DNA of 64,000 nt, from positions 62,001 through 126,000 of the forward strand of contig DATLOZ010000018.1 in the NCBI GenBank assembly GCA_035535995.1, in the 5' to 3' direction. A model generated the notes under the pieces. The model saw only the letters and a program-made list of their open reading frames with translations. It was not told the DNA's origin and searched no databases. The DNA is from JANYCO01 sp035535995. Its GTDB lineage: Bacteria > Bacteroidota > Bacteroidia > Cytophagales > Cytophagaceae. The position numbers and the translations under genes are program-made. Positions 16,334-24,183 of this stretch are shown in pieces (position 1 is the first letter of the stretch; the number at the start of each line of letters is the position of its first letter).

Positions 16334-16714
16334 AAAATATAGTTTAAAAGTATGCTAAAACAATTAAGCAATTTTACATAAGTTTTTCCTAACAAAATAG
16401 CAGTTGTAAGAAATGGAAGTATTTAAATGAATTTGATACACAAAGAGATGTGGGTTTGTAAACAATGGAATAAAAATATGGTAGATATACTTACAAAATG
16501 TTAACAACTCCCTGAGTACCCTATCCTATATAAAGCAATTGTAAAAATCAAGGCATGTAATGTTAGATTGAGAGTGTGGTTTTATATCTTTGGAAATTGG
16601 ATGCAGGATACCGGATACCAGATGCCGGATGAAAATTTCTATGCAGAACATAAAAGAATAAAATATCCGGTAGTCATTCACTACCTAATTAAAGTAAATA
16701 TCTGATTTAATAAT
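16334..16714 (+). promoter_or_regulatory. gpmI upstream region with a promoter box and a degenerate repeat
   Basis: The gap holds no plausible ORF. TATCTTTG at 16585-16592 is an exact -7-type element 122 nt before gpmI, although no good TTTG lies at the proper distance upstream. If it is used, the degenerate GGATGCAGGATACC-type repeat at 16599-16630 would be the first part of the gpmI leader. Confidence 0.4.
16599..16630. repeat. Degenerate GGATACCGGAT-type tandem repeat
   Basis: Three to four units of 9-10 bp (GGATGCA, GGATACC, GGATACCA, GATGCC, GGAT) just downstream of a promoter-like box. Confidence 0.7.
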
Positions 16715-18238
16715 ATGAACAAAAAAGTAATGCTGATGATCCTCGACGGATGGGGATTGGGCAGTAACCCGGAAGTATCTGCGATCGCGAAAGCCAAAAC
16801 TGAATTCATCGATTCTTTATACAAAAAATATCCGCACAGCAAACTGGAAGCCTCCGGTCTTGCCGTAGGATTGCCGGAAGGCCAGATGGGAAACTCTGAA
16901 GTAGGCCACATGAACCTTGGTGCCGGACGTATAGTCTATCAGGATCTTGTAAAAATAAATCTAGCCGTAAAAGATAAAACGCTCGGCAAAGAAAAAGTGC
17001 TCGTTGATGCACTTAACTACGCTAAGACAAATAATAAAAAAGTACACTTCCTTGGCCTTGTATCTGACGGTGGCGTGCATGCGCACATTGAGCACCTGAA
17101 GGCGCTTTGCGATATTGCAAAAGAAAAAGGCCTTACCAATGTATTCGTACATGCCTTCATGGACGGTCGCGATACCGACCCGAAAGGCGGATTGGGCTAT
17201 ATCAACGACCTGGAAGCGCATCTGAAATATTCTGCCGGCAAAGTAGCTTCTGTAATCGGCCGTTATTATTCAATGGACCGCGACAATCGTTGGGAACGTG
17301 TGAAACTGGCATACGACCTGATGGTAAAAGGCGAAGGAAAAAAATTCAAGTCGGCAGCGGAGGCTATCAAAGCTTCTTATGACGCAGACCCAAGAGGAGA
17401 CGAATTTATACTTCCTGCAGTGATCACTGGTGCCAACGATCAACCTTTGGCAGTGATCGAAGAAGGCGATGTAGTGATCTGCTTCAACTACCGCACCGAC
17501 CGCGGTCGCGAGATCACGTTGGCACTTACGCAAAAAGATTTTCCTGAACAGGGAATGAAAAAAATGGATCTTTACTACGTAACGCTTACCAACTATGATG
17601 ATAATTTCACCGGAGTAAAAGTGATTTTCGATAAAGACAATCTTAAAAATACGCTCGGTGAAGTGCTGGAGGCAGCGGGCAAAAAACAAATTCGTATTGC
17701 CGAAACAGAAAAATATCCACACGTTACTTTCTTTTTTTCCGGTGGTAGAGAAAAAGAATTTGTAGGAGAGAAAAGACTTCTTTGTCCTTCTCCAAAAGTA
17801 GCCACTTATGATCTACAGCCAGAGATGAGCGCGTTTGAAATTCGCGACAAAATAATTCCTGAATTAAAAAACCACTGGCCTGATTTTGTAGTGCTCAACT
17901 TCGCCAACCCAGATATGGTGGGCCATACAGGAGTATTTGAAGCAGCAGTAAAAGCCTGCGAAACAGTTAACGACTGTGCCGAATCGGTGATCAATGCAGG
18001 ATTGGAAAATGGCTATACTTTCATCGTCATCGCCGATCACGGAAACGCCGATGTAATGATCAACGAAGACGGTACTCCAAACACCGCACACACCACCAAT
18101 TTAGTGCCTTGTATCCTGATCGATAAAGAATACCAAAAACCAATCAAAGACGGAAAACTGGGCGATATCGCTCCTACTATTCTTGAGCTTATGGGAATTC
18201 CTAAGCCGGCAGAGATGACAGGTGTGTCTTTGCTGTAG
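16715..18238 (+). CDS. gpmI: 2,3-bisphosphoglycerate-independent phosphoglycerate mutase
   Basis: This 507-residue cytoplasmic enzyme interconverts 3- and 2-phosphoglycerate in glycolysis using two Mn ions. Visible are the first metal site ILDGWGLG (Asp11), the phosphoserine motif MGNSEVGHMNLGAGR with Ser61, the insert-domain signature HAFMDGRDTDP, and the C-terminal metal motifs NPDMVGHTG and IADHGNADVM. Full length for the family. It is a single-gene unit with a strong terminator at 18264-18303. Confidence 0.98.
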   Translation: MNKKVMLMILDGWGLGSNPEVSAIAKAKTEFIDSLYKKYPHSKLEASGLAVGLPEGQMGNSEVGHMNLGAGRIVYQDLVKINLAVKDKTLGKEKVLVDALNYAKTNNKKVHFLGLVSDGGVHAHIEHLKALCDIAKEKGLTNVFVHAFMDGRDTDPKGGLGYINDLEAHLKYSAGKVASVIGRYYSMDRDNRWERVKLAYDLMVKGEGKKFKSAAEAIKASYDADPRGDEFILPAVITGANDQPLAVIEEGDVVICFNYRTDRGREITLALTQKDFPEQGMKKMDLYYVTLTNYDDNFTGVKVIFDKDNLKNTLGEVLEAAGKKQIRIAETEKYPHVTFFFSGGREKEFVGEKRLLCPSPKVATYDLQPEMSAFEIRDKIIPELKNHWPDFVVLNFANPDMVGHTGVFEAAVKACETVNDCAESVINAGLENGYTFIVIADHGNADVMINEDGTPNTAHTTNLVPCILIDKEYQKPIKDGKLGDIAPTILELMGIPKPAEMTGVSLL

Positions 18239-18263
18239 AGAATTTCTTTAAGATATAATACAT

Positions 18264-18303
18264 AAACAGGTTGTGGAAGTTTTCTCCGCAACCTGTTTTT
18301 GTA
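18264..18303 (+). terminator. Rho-independent terminator of gpmI
   Basis: Arms 18264-18277 and 18285-18298 (AAACAGGTTGTGGA / TCCGCAACCTGTTT) pair over 14 bp with one G-U, followed by a T-run. Confidence 0.85.
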
Positions 18304-18305
18304 AT

Positions 18306-18346
18306 CTTAACTTCTTTGCGTGAAACTCTTTTGCAAATGCTAAGCA
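18306..18346. repeat. Degenerate CTTTGCGTGAAA-type dispersed repeat
   Basis: This segment aligns with the left arm, loop and right arm of the stem-loop at 21873-21923 (CTTTGCGTGAAA, GCAAATGCTAAG). It overlaps the first possible ATG of the next gene. Confidence 0.6.
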
Positions 18347-18348
18347 TA

Positions 18349-20037
18349 ATGAAACTATTAAATCGCCCGTTCCTTCAGACATACAGCCAGCTTTCAGGTC
18401 AATTTTTCTTAAGCAATTTCTTTTTTATGGTGGCTATTCCGTTGGTATGTTTTTTATTTCACATACCCATTGCTTCCTGGCAGTATATCTTGTCGCTGGT
18501 GTTAAGCGCTGGTTTTATTTTTCTTTTAAATTCAACTACTAAAAATCCGCTTTCGCTTAATGGTTTGTTGACCTGCCTAGGCAGCTGTTTGCTATTGACA
18601 ATTCTCTTCATGGCCATCGCTTCGATCTTCTATGATATTTCCTGGGATGGTCCGGAATATCATCAGGGAGCTATTATTGAATTAAAAAATGGATGGAACC
18701 CGATTTACCAACCCTTTTCGGGAATAAGGAAAAGCATATACGATCTGTTCATTTTTAACTATGCGAAATCTTCCTGGATCGCGCAGGCAGTCATGTATGC
18801 TTGTGTGGGCAATATTCAATTTGCAAAATCATTACACCTGATGATGATGTTCAGTGTGGCTGCGCTTGCTGTATCGTTCATGCTTTCATTTGAAAAGATC
18901 AGGATCCGCTTTATACTGTTGATCGCTTTTGTATTAGCCTTCAATCCTATCACAATCACTCAGTTTTTTACTTTCTACCTCGATGCATTGTTGAGTTCCT
19001 GTCTGATTTGTATGTTTATTTTATTAATAAATTATTATCGGGAAGAACGTAAGCTACTTTATCTACCGGGTATTTTTTTTGCAGTTCACCTGGCCAGTAC
19101 ACTTAAGTTTACAGGCATTGTATATGCGATAATGTTCTCCTTCTTTTTTATCCTGGCTTATGTGATCGCAGGCAAGATCCGGAAGGCAGTTCAGCTTGGC
19201 GTTGTTTTTGGACTCATGCATTTATCGATACTTTGCTCAACAGGATATAACCCTTATGTAACTAATTTGATTGAATTTCATCACCCGTTTTATCCGCTCA
19301 ACAAAATTAAATTTCCGACCAATGCGCAATTGCCCGTAGGTTTTGTGGAACAAAACAGAGTGACAAATTTTTTTGTCTCATTGTTTTCAAGAACACAAAA
19401 TGCACAAGCACCTCAGAAAGCTACATTGAAAATTCCGTTCACCTATTCGGTAAGCGAAATAAGTCTTCATCCCGTTGCCGATGCACGGCTGGGAGGATTT
19501 GGCGTGTGGTTTAGTGGCGTGTTCCTGCTCTCGCTCTATCTTCTTTACGACATCATAAGGCATGAAAAACTATCTTATCAGTCGCCCTATTTCTGGTTTC
19601 TTTATCTTCATATTTCAATACTGATGACTGTGTTTATCGCTCCGCATCCTTGGTGGGCGCGATATGTTCCGCAATTTTATCTTTTTCCATTTATTATTCT
19701 TATATACAGTTTTCTATACAGAGACGCGAAACCCGCGCGCATCGTGCGTTATATGCTGCTGGCTGCGATGGTGGTAAATAGTTACCTCACCTTTGAGGGA
19801 ACACTCAGAAAAAACATTCCAATCAACCGCATGATCCGTGCACAATTGAAAGAACTCAAAGCGGAAAATAAAAAAGTATATCTTTCTACGAACGAACTTT
19901 CAAACGTAACAAGGCTTACAGACCAAGGAATCGAAACAAAAATTGTAAAAGATGAGGAGCTTACGTGTAAAGAGATTCTTTATCTGAAAGTTTTGGAGAA
20001 ACACCAAGCAGGGAGGTACTGCTTGCAAGAAAAATAA
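18349..20037 (+). CDS. Polytopic membrane protein, GT-C glycosyltransferase-like
   Basis: This 562-residue protein has roughly 10-12 hydrophobic helices. The first extracytoplasmic loop carries the acidic stretch YDISWDGPEYHQGAI. A D/E-containing first loop before long TM bundles is typical of GT-C glycosyltransferases that use lipid-linked sugars. The C-terminal 70 residues are soluble. No exact family is recognised. In-frame starts at 18271 (TTG, inside the gpmI terminator) and 18337 (ATG inside a dispersed repeat) are judged spurious; 18349 gives MKLLNRPFLQTY. It ends before a bidirectional terminator. Confidence 0.7.
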   Translation: MKLLNRPFLQTYSQLSGQFFLSNFFFMVAIPLVCFLFHIPIASWQYILSLVLSAGFIFLLNSTTKNPLSLNGLLTCLGSCLLLTILFMAIASIFYDISWDGPEYHQGAIIELKNGWNPIYQPFSGIRKSIYDLFIFNYAKSSWIAQAVMYACVGNIQFAKSLHLMMMFSVAALAVSFMLSFEKIRIRFILLIAFVLAFNPITITQFFTFYLDALLSSCLICMFILLINYYREERKLLYLPGIFFAVHLASTLKFTGIVYAIMFSFFFILAYVIAGKIRKAVQLGVVFGLMHLSILCSTGYNPYVTNLIEFHHPFYPLNKIKFPTNAQLPVGFVEQNRVTNFFVSLFSRTQNAQAPQKATLKIPFTYSVSEISLHPVADARLGGFGVWFSGVFLLSLYLLYDIIRHEKLSYQSPYFWFLYLHISILMTVFIAPHPWWARYVPQFYLFPFIILIYSFLYRDAKPARIVRYMLLAAMVVNSYLTFEGTLRKNIPINRMIRAQLKELKAENKKVYLSTNELSNVTRLTDQGIETKIVKDEELTCKEILYLKVLEKHQAGRYCLQEK

Positions 20038-20127
20038 ATTAATCTTAAAAAATTCGCTCTATGCTCGCGCTCAAACTCCATACGGTCGTGCCAATATAGA
20101 GTGTAAGCACGAGTATAAAGAAAAAAG

Positions 20128-20157
20128 AAAGCCACGATTTTCGTGGCTTTCGTGTTT
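20128..20157. terminator. Bidirectional terminator
   Basis: Arms 20128-20137 and 20141-20150 (AAAGCCACGA / TCGTGGCTTT) with a 3-nt loop and T/A-rich flanks. It lies between the GT-C-like gene and the convergent yceI gene. Confidence 0.85.
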
Positions 20158-20282
20158 TACAAAAAAGAAACAATGAAAATTCAACTCAGTTCATTCTTCC
20201 CAATTCTGTGTTATTAATCAATCTAATCTAATCTTCTTCACAACAGAACTTCTCTTCAGTGTTTCAATCTCGAAATCAAAAA

Positions 20283-20876
20283 TTATTTTTTAGCTACCAG
20301 GTCTACAGTAAGCGTAAACTCGTTGTCGATCGCTTTGTCGCCAAGGTTGTCGAAGAAGCTGCCGGAGCCGTATTTAATGCCGTATTTAGTTCTGTCTACT
20401 TTGATGGTAGCGTTTGCTTTTACATCGGTAGCAGTAGTTTTAATAGTAGCAGGGAATTCCATGGGATTGGTAATACCTTTGATGGTTAGGTTTCCAACTA
20501 CTTTGTATTGATCGTTGCCGGTAGGCGTTACAGAAGTGATCACGAAAGTAGATTTTGTAAATTTTTCTGTAGAAAAGAAATCATCCGATTTCAGGTGACC
20601 GATCAGTTTTTCGTTGTATGTTTTGTCGGTAAGATCGGTACAAGTGATGGAAGTCATGTCGATGTCAAAGGAACCACCAGTTACAGTTTTTCCATCGGAG
20701 GTAAGTTTACCACTGGCAATACTGATCCCACCTTTGTGCTCGCCGGTTACTTTTTTACCAAGCCAGCTTACTTTAGATTGTTGCTTGTCTACTGTGTAGT
20801 CAATTTTAGCAGTGGTGAATGCGAACGCCAATGCTACCGCAGTGATCAGGGTGCCTAAAAATTTTACTTTTTTCAT
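20283..20876 (-). CDS. YceI family lipocalin-like periplasmic protein
   Basis: This 197-residue protein has an N-terminal signal peptide (MKKVKFLGTLITAVALAFA) and the YceI beta-barrel pattern: DYTVDKQQSKVSWLGKK, GSFDIDMTSI, LIGHLKSDDFF, and TKYGIKYGSGSFF near the end. YceI folds as a lipocalin-like barrel that binds polyisoprenoids or other amphiphiles in the periplasm. It is on the minus strand downstream of a FrnE/DsbA-like gene with a gap of 84 nt, so they may be transcribed together. Confidence 0.93.
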   Translation of the reverse strand: MKKVKFLGTLITAVALAFAFTTAKIDYTVDKQQSKVSWLGKKVTGEHKGGISIASGKLTSDGKTVTGGSFDIDMTSITCTDLTDKTYNEKLIGHLKSDDFFSTEKFTKSTFVITSVTPTGNDQYKVVGNLTIKGITNPMEFPATIKTTATDVKANATIKVDRTKYGIKYGSGSFFDNLGDKAIDNEFTLTVDLVAKK

Positions 20877-20960
20877 GTTGTTGAATTTTAAGGGTTAATT
20901 TATTATTTGATTTAATTGATGAATTACAAAATTTGATAATCGTTCTACAGTCGTAAACTA

Positions 20961-21668
20961 TTAGAGCGCACAACCTTCGTCGGTGCAAACGTTGTCATTG
21001 TTGCCCGTATCGAGCTTCGTAGGTTTTTTATTTTCATGCTCTTCCCATGACTTAGTAAGTGCTCTTAGGAAAGTTTCCGGCGCTTGTGCTCCCGATACAG
21101 CGTATTTCTGATCGATCACAAAAAAAGGAACTCCGGAAGCGCCCACCTGGCGTGCTTCATAGATATCGCGCAATACTTCCTCCTTATATTGATCGCTGCT
21201 TAGTACATTGCTTGCTTCCTGGCTGTTCAAACCGATGTCGGTAGCAAGCTGCAAAAGTGTAGCGTGATCGGCAGTGTTTTTTCCTTCAGTGAAATAAGCT
21301 TTGAACAAACGTTCCTCCAATTCATCGCCTTTGCCTTGAGTTTTGGCGTATTGTAGCAAGCGATGAGCGTCAAAAGAATTAGCTACAATGGCTTTGTCGA
21401 AATGATATTCCAATCCTACTTCCTTGGCCATCTGTGTTACATGATCGTTCATCTGTTTGGCGTAAGCAAGAGTCCAGCCTTTGATCTCAGCCAGGTATTC
21501 GGTTACGTTTTTGCCCGGCTGGGTTTTGAGAGAAGGATTCAATTGAAAACTTTTCCATTCTACTTCAATTTCCTCTTTCGCAGGGAATTCGCTCAGCGCT
21601 TTTTCAAATTTCCTTTTGCCGATATAGCAAAAAGGACACATTACATCGCTCCAGACTTCTACTTTCAT
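20961..21668 (-). CDS. DsbA family (FrnE-like) thioredoxin-fold oxidoreductase
   Basis: This 235-residue protein opens with MKVEVWSDVMCPFCYIGKRK, giving the CPFC active site of the FrnE/DsbA-like group that folds with a helical insertion. The cis-Pro loop GASGVPFFVIDQKYAVSGAQ is present later. There is no signal peptide, as in cytosolic FrnE. The tail contains two more cysteines in NVCTDEGCAL, which resemble the extra C-terminal CxxC-like pairs of FrnE. A TTG start at 21725 would add 19 residues without family match. It precedes yceI on the same strand. Confidence 0.92.
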   Translation of the reverse strand: MKVEVWSDVMCPFCYIGKRKFEKALSEFPAKEEIEVEWKSFQLNPSLKTQPGKNVTEYLAEIKGWTLAYAKQMNDHVTQMAKEVGLEYHFDKAIVANSFDAHRLLQYAKTQGKGDELEERLFKAYFTEGKNTADHATLLQLATDIGLNSQEASNVLSSDQYKEEVLRDIYEARQVGASGVPFFVIDQKYAVSGAQAPETFLRALTKSWEEHENKKPTKLDTGNNDNVCTDEGCAL

Positions 21669-21782
21669 GTTTAAACATCTAATTTCAATAACGCTAGAAC
21701 ACAGCTTTCTTTTTTCAGGTTCCAAATAGAGAGAAAAAACTCATAAAAATATTCAAAATGTTTATTTTCAATGTAGTAGACA

Positions 21783-21814
21783 GATGCTAGATGCCAGATC
21801 CCGCATACCAGATA
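21783..21814. repeat. Degenerate GATGCCAGATCCC-type repeat
   Basis: About three degenerate 9-10 bp units (GATGCTA, GATGCCAGATCCC, GCATACCAGAT). Confidence 0.65.
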
Positions 21815-21872
21815 AAGATAGTTTTGATAGTGATATGTTTCAGTGTAGCAATATTGAGTTAGCTATATTCTT

Positions 21873-21923
21873 TGCGCCTTAGCGCCTTTGCGTGAAATTC
21901 TCTCGCAAAGGTGCTAAGGCGCA
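21873..21923. repeat. Stem-loop with 20-bp arms (GCGCCTTAGCGCC type)
   Basis: Arms 21873-21892 and 21904-21923 are reverse complements with one mismatch around an 11-nt loop. The right arm reads CGCAAAGGTGCTAAGGCGCA. Related copies are at 18306-18346, 32923-32952, 46802-46856 and 47757-47775. Confidence 0.85.
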
Positions 21924-21958
21924 TAGGGTTGAAAACATAAAATCAATAGCCAATTTTA

Positions 21959-22017
21959 TCCGGCATCCGGCATCCGGCATCCGGGATCTGGCATCTAGCA
22001 TTTGGCATCTCGTATCC
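21959..22017. repeat. Tandem degenerate 9-10 bp repeat GGCATCC(G/T)
   Basis: Six to seven units in tandem, starting with three near-identical copies of CCGGCATC and then drifting (GGGATCT, GGCATCTA, GCATTT, GGCATCT, CGTATCC). It is the longest member of the family; there are no spacers, so it is not CRISPR. Confidence 0.8.
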
Positions 22018-22108
22018 CTTTCATTATCATCTTTTTGTTACACTCCGTATAAATACGGCTCTTCTACTGAATACGTATCCACAGAAAAGATCATTTTCGC
22101 CTTTTTCG

Positions 22109-22140
22109 ATCTTTTCAGGCGAAAAGATAGTTTTTACATT
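22109..22140 (+). terminator. Hairpin with T-rich tail
   Basis: Perfect 8-bp arms 22109-22116 and 22121-22128 (ATCTTTTC / GAAAAGAT) with loop AGGC, followed by TTTTTACATTTTTT. No gene ends just upstream on this strand, so its role is unclear. Confidence 0.35.
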
Positions 22141-22275
22141 TTTTAAAATCTTACATCAAATCATTTTCAGGGTTACAACTCATAATCAGTGCTTGCGTTA
22201 GTATGCTCAGGATCACAATAGAAGAAAAGCGGAGAAGAAAACGATCCTGTTGTTTCACTTAAAACAAAATTGAAT

Positions 22276-22383
22276 ATGAAAAAAAATCTGCTGCTCCGCC
22301 TCGCCGGTCGAATTGACAACTATTATTTTCTTGTAGTGTTGTGCATGTGTTTACTGGCGGTAAAATTCTTGATAGAGAAATAA
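22276..22383 (+). CDS. Small single-span membrane protein, 35 residues
   Basis: ATG to TAA gives 35 residues: a basic N terminus (MKKNLLLRLAGRIDN), a 17-20 residue hydrophobic helix (YYFLVVLCMCLLAVKFLI) and a charged EK end. The predicted topology is N-in with one helix. It lies in an otherwise non-coding stretch, and a stem-loop with a T-rich tail at 22455-22489 follows it, before the response regulator. No family is recognised. The short length means chance cannot be excluded; the ordered basic-hydrophobic-charged layout is the main support. Confidence 0.45.
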   Translation: MKKNLLLRLAGRIDNYYFLVVLCMCLLAVKFLIEK

Positions 22384-22454
22384 TTTAAGGATTGATGATA
22401 CTACTGTGGGTTTCTACAGAAAGGTTTGGTTTAAATAGTTCAAGTGTAAGTTTG

Positions 22455-22489
22455 GCCGTTGGGGAAATTCTTTTCCAGCGGCTTTTATC
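22455..22489 (+). terminator. Terminator-like hairpin before the response regulator
   Basis: GCCGTTGG at 22455-22462 pairs with CCAGCGGC at 22475-22482 (one G-U), extended by GGAAA/TTTTCC in the middle, followed by TTTTATC. It ends 13 nt before the next start, so it could also act as an attenuator. Confidence 0.5.
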
Positions 22490-22501
22490 GTCTAGCGAAT
22501 C

Positions 22502-22912
22502 ATGAAAACATTTATAAAAGTACCAGAATATTTTATTCTCATCGACGACGATCCGATGAGCAACGTTCTCAACTATGAGCTTGTGCGAAGAGTGTATGGA
22601 CAAAAAGAAATTCGTCTTTTTACCGATCCTCGAAAAGCACTTATTCATATAGAAGAAAATTATAAGTCCACCGGAGAATGCAGGCCTACTATGATGTTCC
22701 TGGATTTGAACACACCTACCATGAGCGGCTGGGAATTTTTAAAACAATTCGAACAGCTCAATCACAACATCCACGCCCAGTTTTCAGTCTTTATTGTTTC
22801 CTCGTCGAGCGAACAGGAAGACATTGAAGCCGGACTTGCCAATCATTTCGTGTCGGGGCATTTGCTGAAGCCTTTAAACAAAACAATCCTGGGACAGATT
22901 GTGCCTTTTTAA
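22502..22912 (+). CDS. Single-domain response regulator (CheY-like)
   Basis: This 136-residue protein is only a receiver domain. It has the acidic pocket IDDD (15-17), the phospho-acceptor Asp68 in MMFLDLNTPTMSGWEFL, the Ser100-103 switch region and Lys123 in LLKPL. No output domain is present, so it must act through protein contacts in a phosphorelay or on a motility or signalling complex. No histidine kinase is adjacent; such orphan receivers are common in Bacteroidota. It is followed by a copy of the ATGAATGTTGAAT repeat. Confidence 0.92.
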   Translation: MKTFIKVPEYFILIDDDPMSNVLNYELVRRVYGQKEIRLFTDPRKALIHIEENYKSTGECRPTMMFLDLNTPTMSGWEFLKQFEQLNHNIHAQFSVFIVSSSSEQEDIEAGLANHFVSGHLLKPLNKTILGQIVPF

Positions 22913-22918
22913 AAATTT

Positions 22919-23006
22919 GAGTTATGAATGTTGAATTATAAGTTTTAAAAAATGATAATGAGCGATTTTTTGCCTAACTCATAATTCATCACTCATAATT
23001 CAAAAT
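22919..23006. repeat. ATGAATGTTGAAT-family inverted repeat (diverged copy)
   Basis: Left part 22919-22945 (AGTTATGAATGTTGAATTAT) and right part 22975-23006 (AACTCATAATTCATCACTC and ATAATTC) are partly complementary. It lies between the response regulator and the WYL regulator. Confidence 0.65.
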
Positions 23007-23026
23007 TTCAATTTATTTTTGTCCCG

Positions 23027-23965
23027 ATGAACCGGATCGACAGAGTTACCGCTATTTTAATTCAGCTGCAATCTTCCAAAGTAGTAAAGGCACAAGACAT
23101 CGCCGATCGCTTCGGCATTAGTTTGCGTACAGTATACCGCGACATCCGTACACTGGAAGAAGCCGGAGTACCGCTGCTGGGCGAAGCGGGCGTAGGATAC
23201 TCGATCATGGAAGGCTACCGCTTGCCACCTGTGATGTTTACCATGCAGGAAGCTACTGCTTTTCTTACGGCAGAAAAATTAGTAGAAAAAATGACCGATA
23301 CTTCTACCCTCGAGCATTATAAATCGGCGATGTATAAAGTGAGAGCGGTACTTAGATCTTCTGAAAAAGAATTTTTAGAAACCGCTGACCAGCACATCCA
23401 GGTGGTACGCAGGCAAACGCTTTCCATTATTTCCGACGATCTGATCCAAACGATACTCAAAGGCATTGCAGAAAAAAAAGTATTGAAGATGCAATACCTT
23501 GCCAAATACAGCGAAGAAAATACCCTGCGCCTGGTAGAGCCTGTGGGGATCTCTTTTATCAGCAATCGCTGGCACCTGATCGCCTATTGCCAGCTGCGCC
23601 AGGATTACCGCGACTTCAGGATCGACCGCATTAAATCATTGTCAAGCACAGATACGATCGTTAAGAATGAACATCCATCCTTGGAAAAATATTTGCAAGA
23701 CGTAGCCGAGAAACAGGATTTGCACAAAGTAGTAGTACAAGTAGAAAAACATGCCGCCAAATATATTGAAGAGCCAAAATTGTTTTATGGATTTGTATCT
23801 GAAAGAGAACTAGGCGATGAAAAAGAAATGACCTTTCTGGTACCTTCACTGGAAGGCTTTGCCCGCTGGTATATGGAATACGCGGATAGCGCTAAAGTTA
23901 TTAGTCCTCCGGAGTTAGGTGCAAAAGTGAAAGAAATGGCCGCGGCGATTTTGGGGAAGTTATGA
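23027..23965 (+). CDS. YafY-type transcriptional regulator, HTH_11 plus WYL domain
   Basis: This 312-residue protein has an N-terminal winged helix-turn-helix (NRIDRVTAILIQLQSSKVV, ISLRTVYRDIRTLEEAGVPL) and a C-terminal WYL domain (residues about 150-230). The WYL domain has the basic strand NRWHLIAYCQLRQDYRDFRIDRI. WYL domains sense ligands, including nucleic acid species, in diverse regulators. The neighbouring GyrI-like and SRPBCC genes are frequent companions of YafY regulators. A TATTTTTG box ends 5 nt before the ATG, which, if used, would give an almost leaderless mRNA. Confidence 0.93.
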   Translation: MNRIDRVTAILIQLQSSKVVKAQDIADRFGISLRTVYRDIRTLEEAGVPLLGEAGVGYSIMEGYRLPPVMFTMQEATAFLTAEKLVEKMTDTSTLEHYKSAMYKVRAVLRSSEKEFLETADQHIQVVRRQTLSIISDDLIQTILKGIAEKKVLKMQYLAKYSEENTLRLVEPVGISFISNRWHLIAYCQLRQDYRDFRIDRIKSLSSTDTIVKNEHPSLEKYLQDVAEKQDLHKVVVQVEKHAAKYIEEPKLFYGFVSERELGDEKEMTFLVPSLEGFARWYMEYADSAKVISPPELGAKVKEMAAAILGKL

Positions 23966-24010
23966 ATGTTTTTGTCTGAACCTTGATTGTCTCTCCCTTT
24001 TTCCCTTTTT

Positions 24011-24086
24011 GCTGGCGTCCCCGCCAGCAAAGCCCTTTGCACGATACCACGTAGTAAAAACACCTTTCGCTGGCGGGGACGCCAAC
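24011..24086. repeat. REP-like GC-rich inverted pair
   Basis: Arms 24011-24028 and 24069-24086 (GCTGGCGTCCCCGCCAGC and its near-inverse) are inverted copies with one mismatch. Each arm is also a 7-bp self-hairpin. The spacing is 40 nt. It lies between the WYL regulator and the GyrI-like gene. Confidence 0.8.
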
Positions 24087-24183
24087 GAAAAAGTAACGAG
24101 GATTATTTTTAAAATTTCTTATCACTGCTGACATAAGGCTGTCACTCCCGTCTTTTATTTTTGTATCATCACTAAAAAAGACC

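Larger units (their letters stand above)
21669..22275. other. Repeat-rich intergenic region
   Basis: This 607-nt gap contains no convincing gene apart from the start of a short ORF at 22276. Instead it contains three repeat elements: 21783-21814 and 21959-22017 (GGCATCCGG type) and the 20-bp stem-loop 21873-21923. A compact hairpin with a T-rich tail lies at 22109-22140. An in-frame run of 84 codons at 21892-22146 is made largely of repeat sequence and is not considered coding. Confidence 0.6.

Noticed and set aside
21959..22017. Tandem repeat considered as a CRISPR array
   Set aside because: Units are 9-10 bp, drift in sequence, and have no spacers; no cas gene is in the window.
21892..22146. 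84-codon plus-strand frame
   Set aside because: It is made largely of dispersed repeats and low-complexity words (HPASGIRDLASSIWHLVSL), with no family signal.
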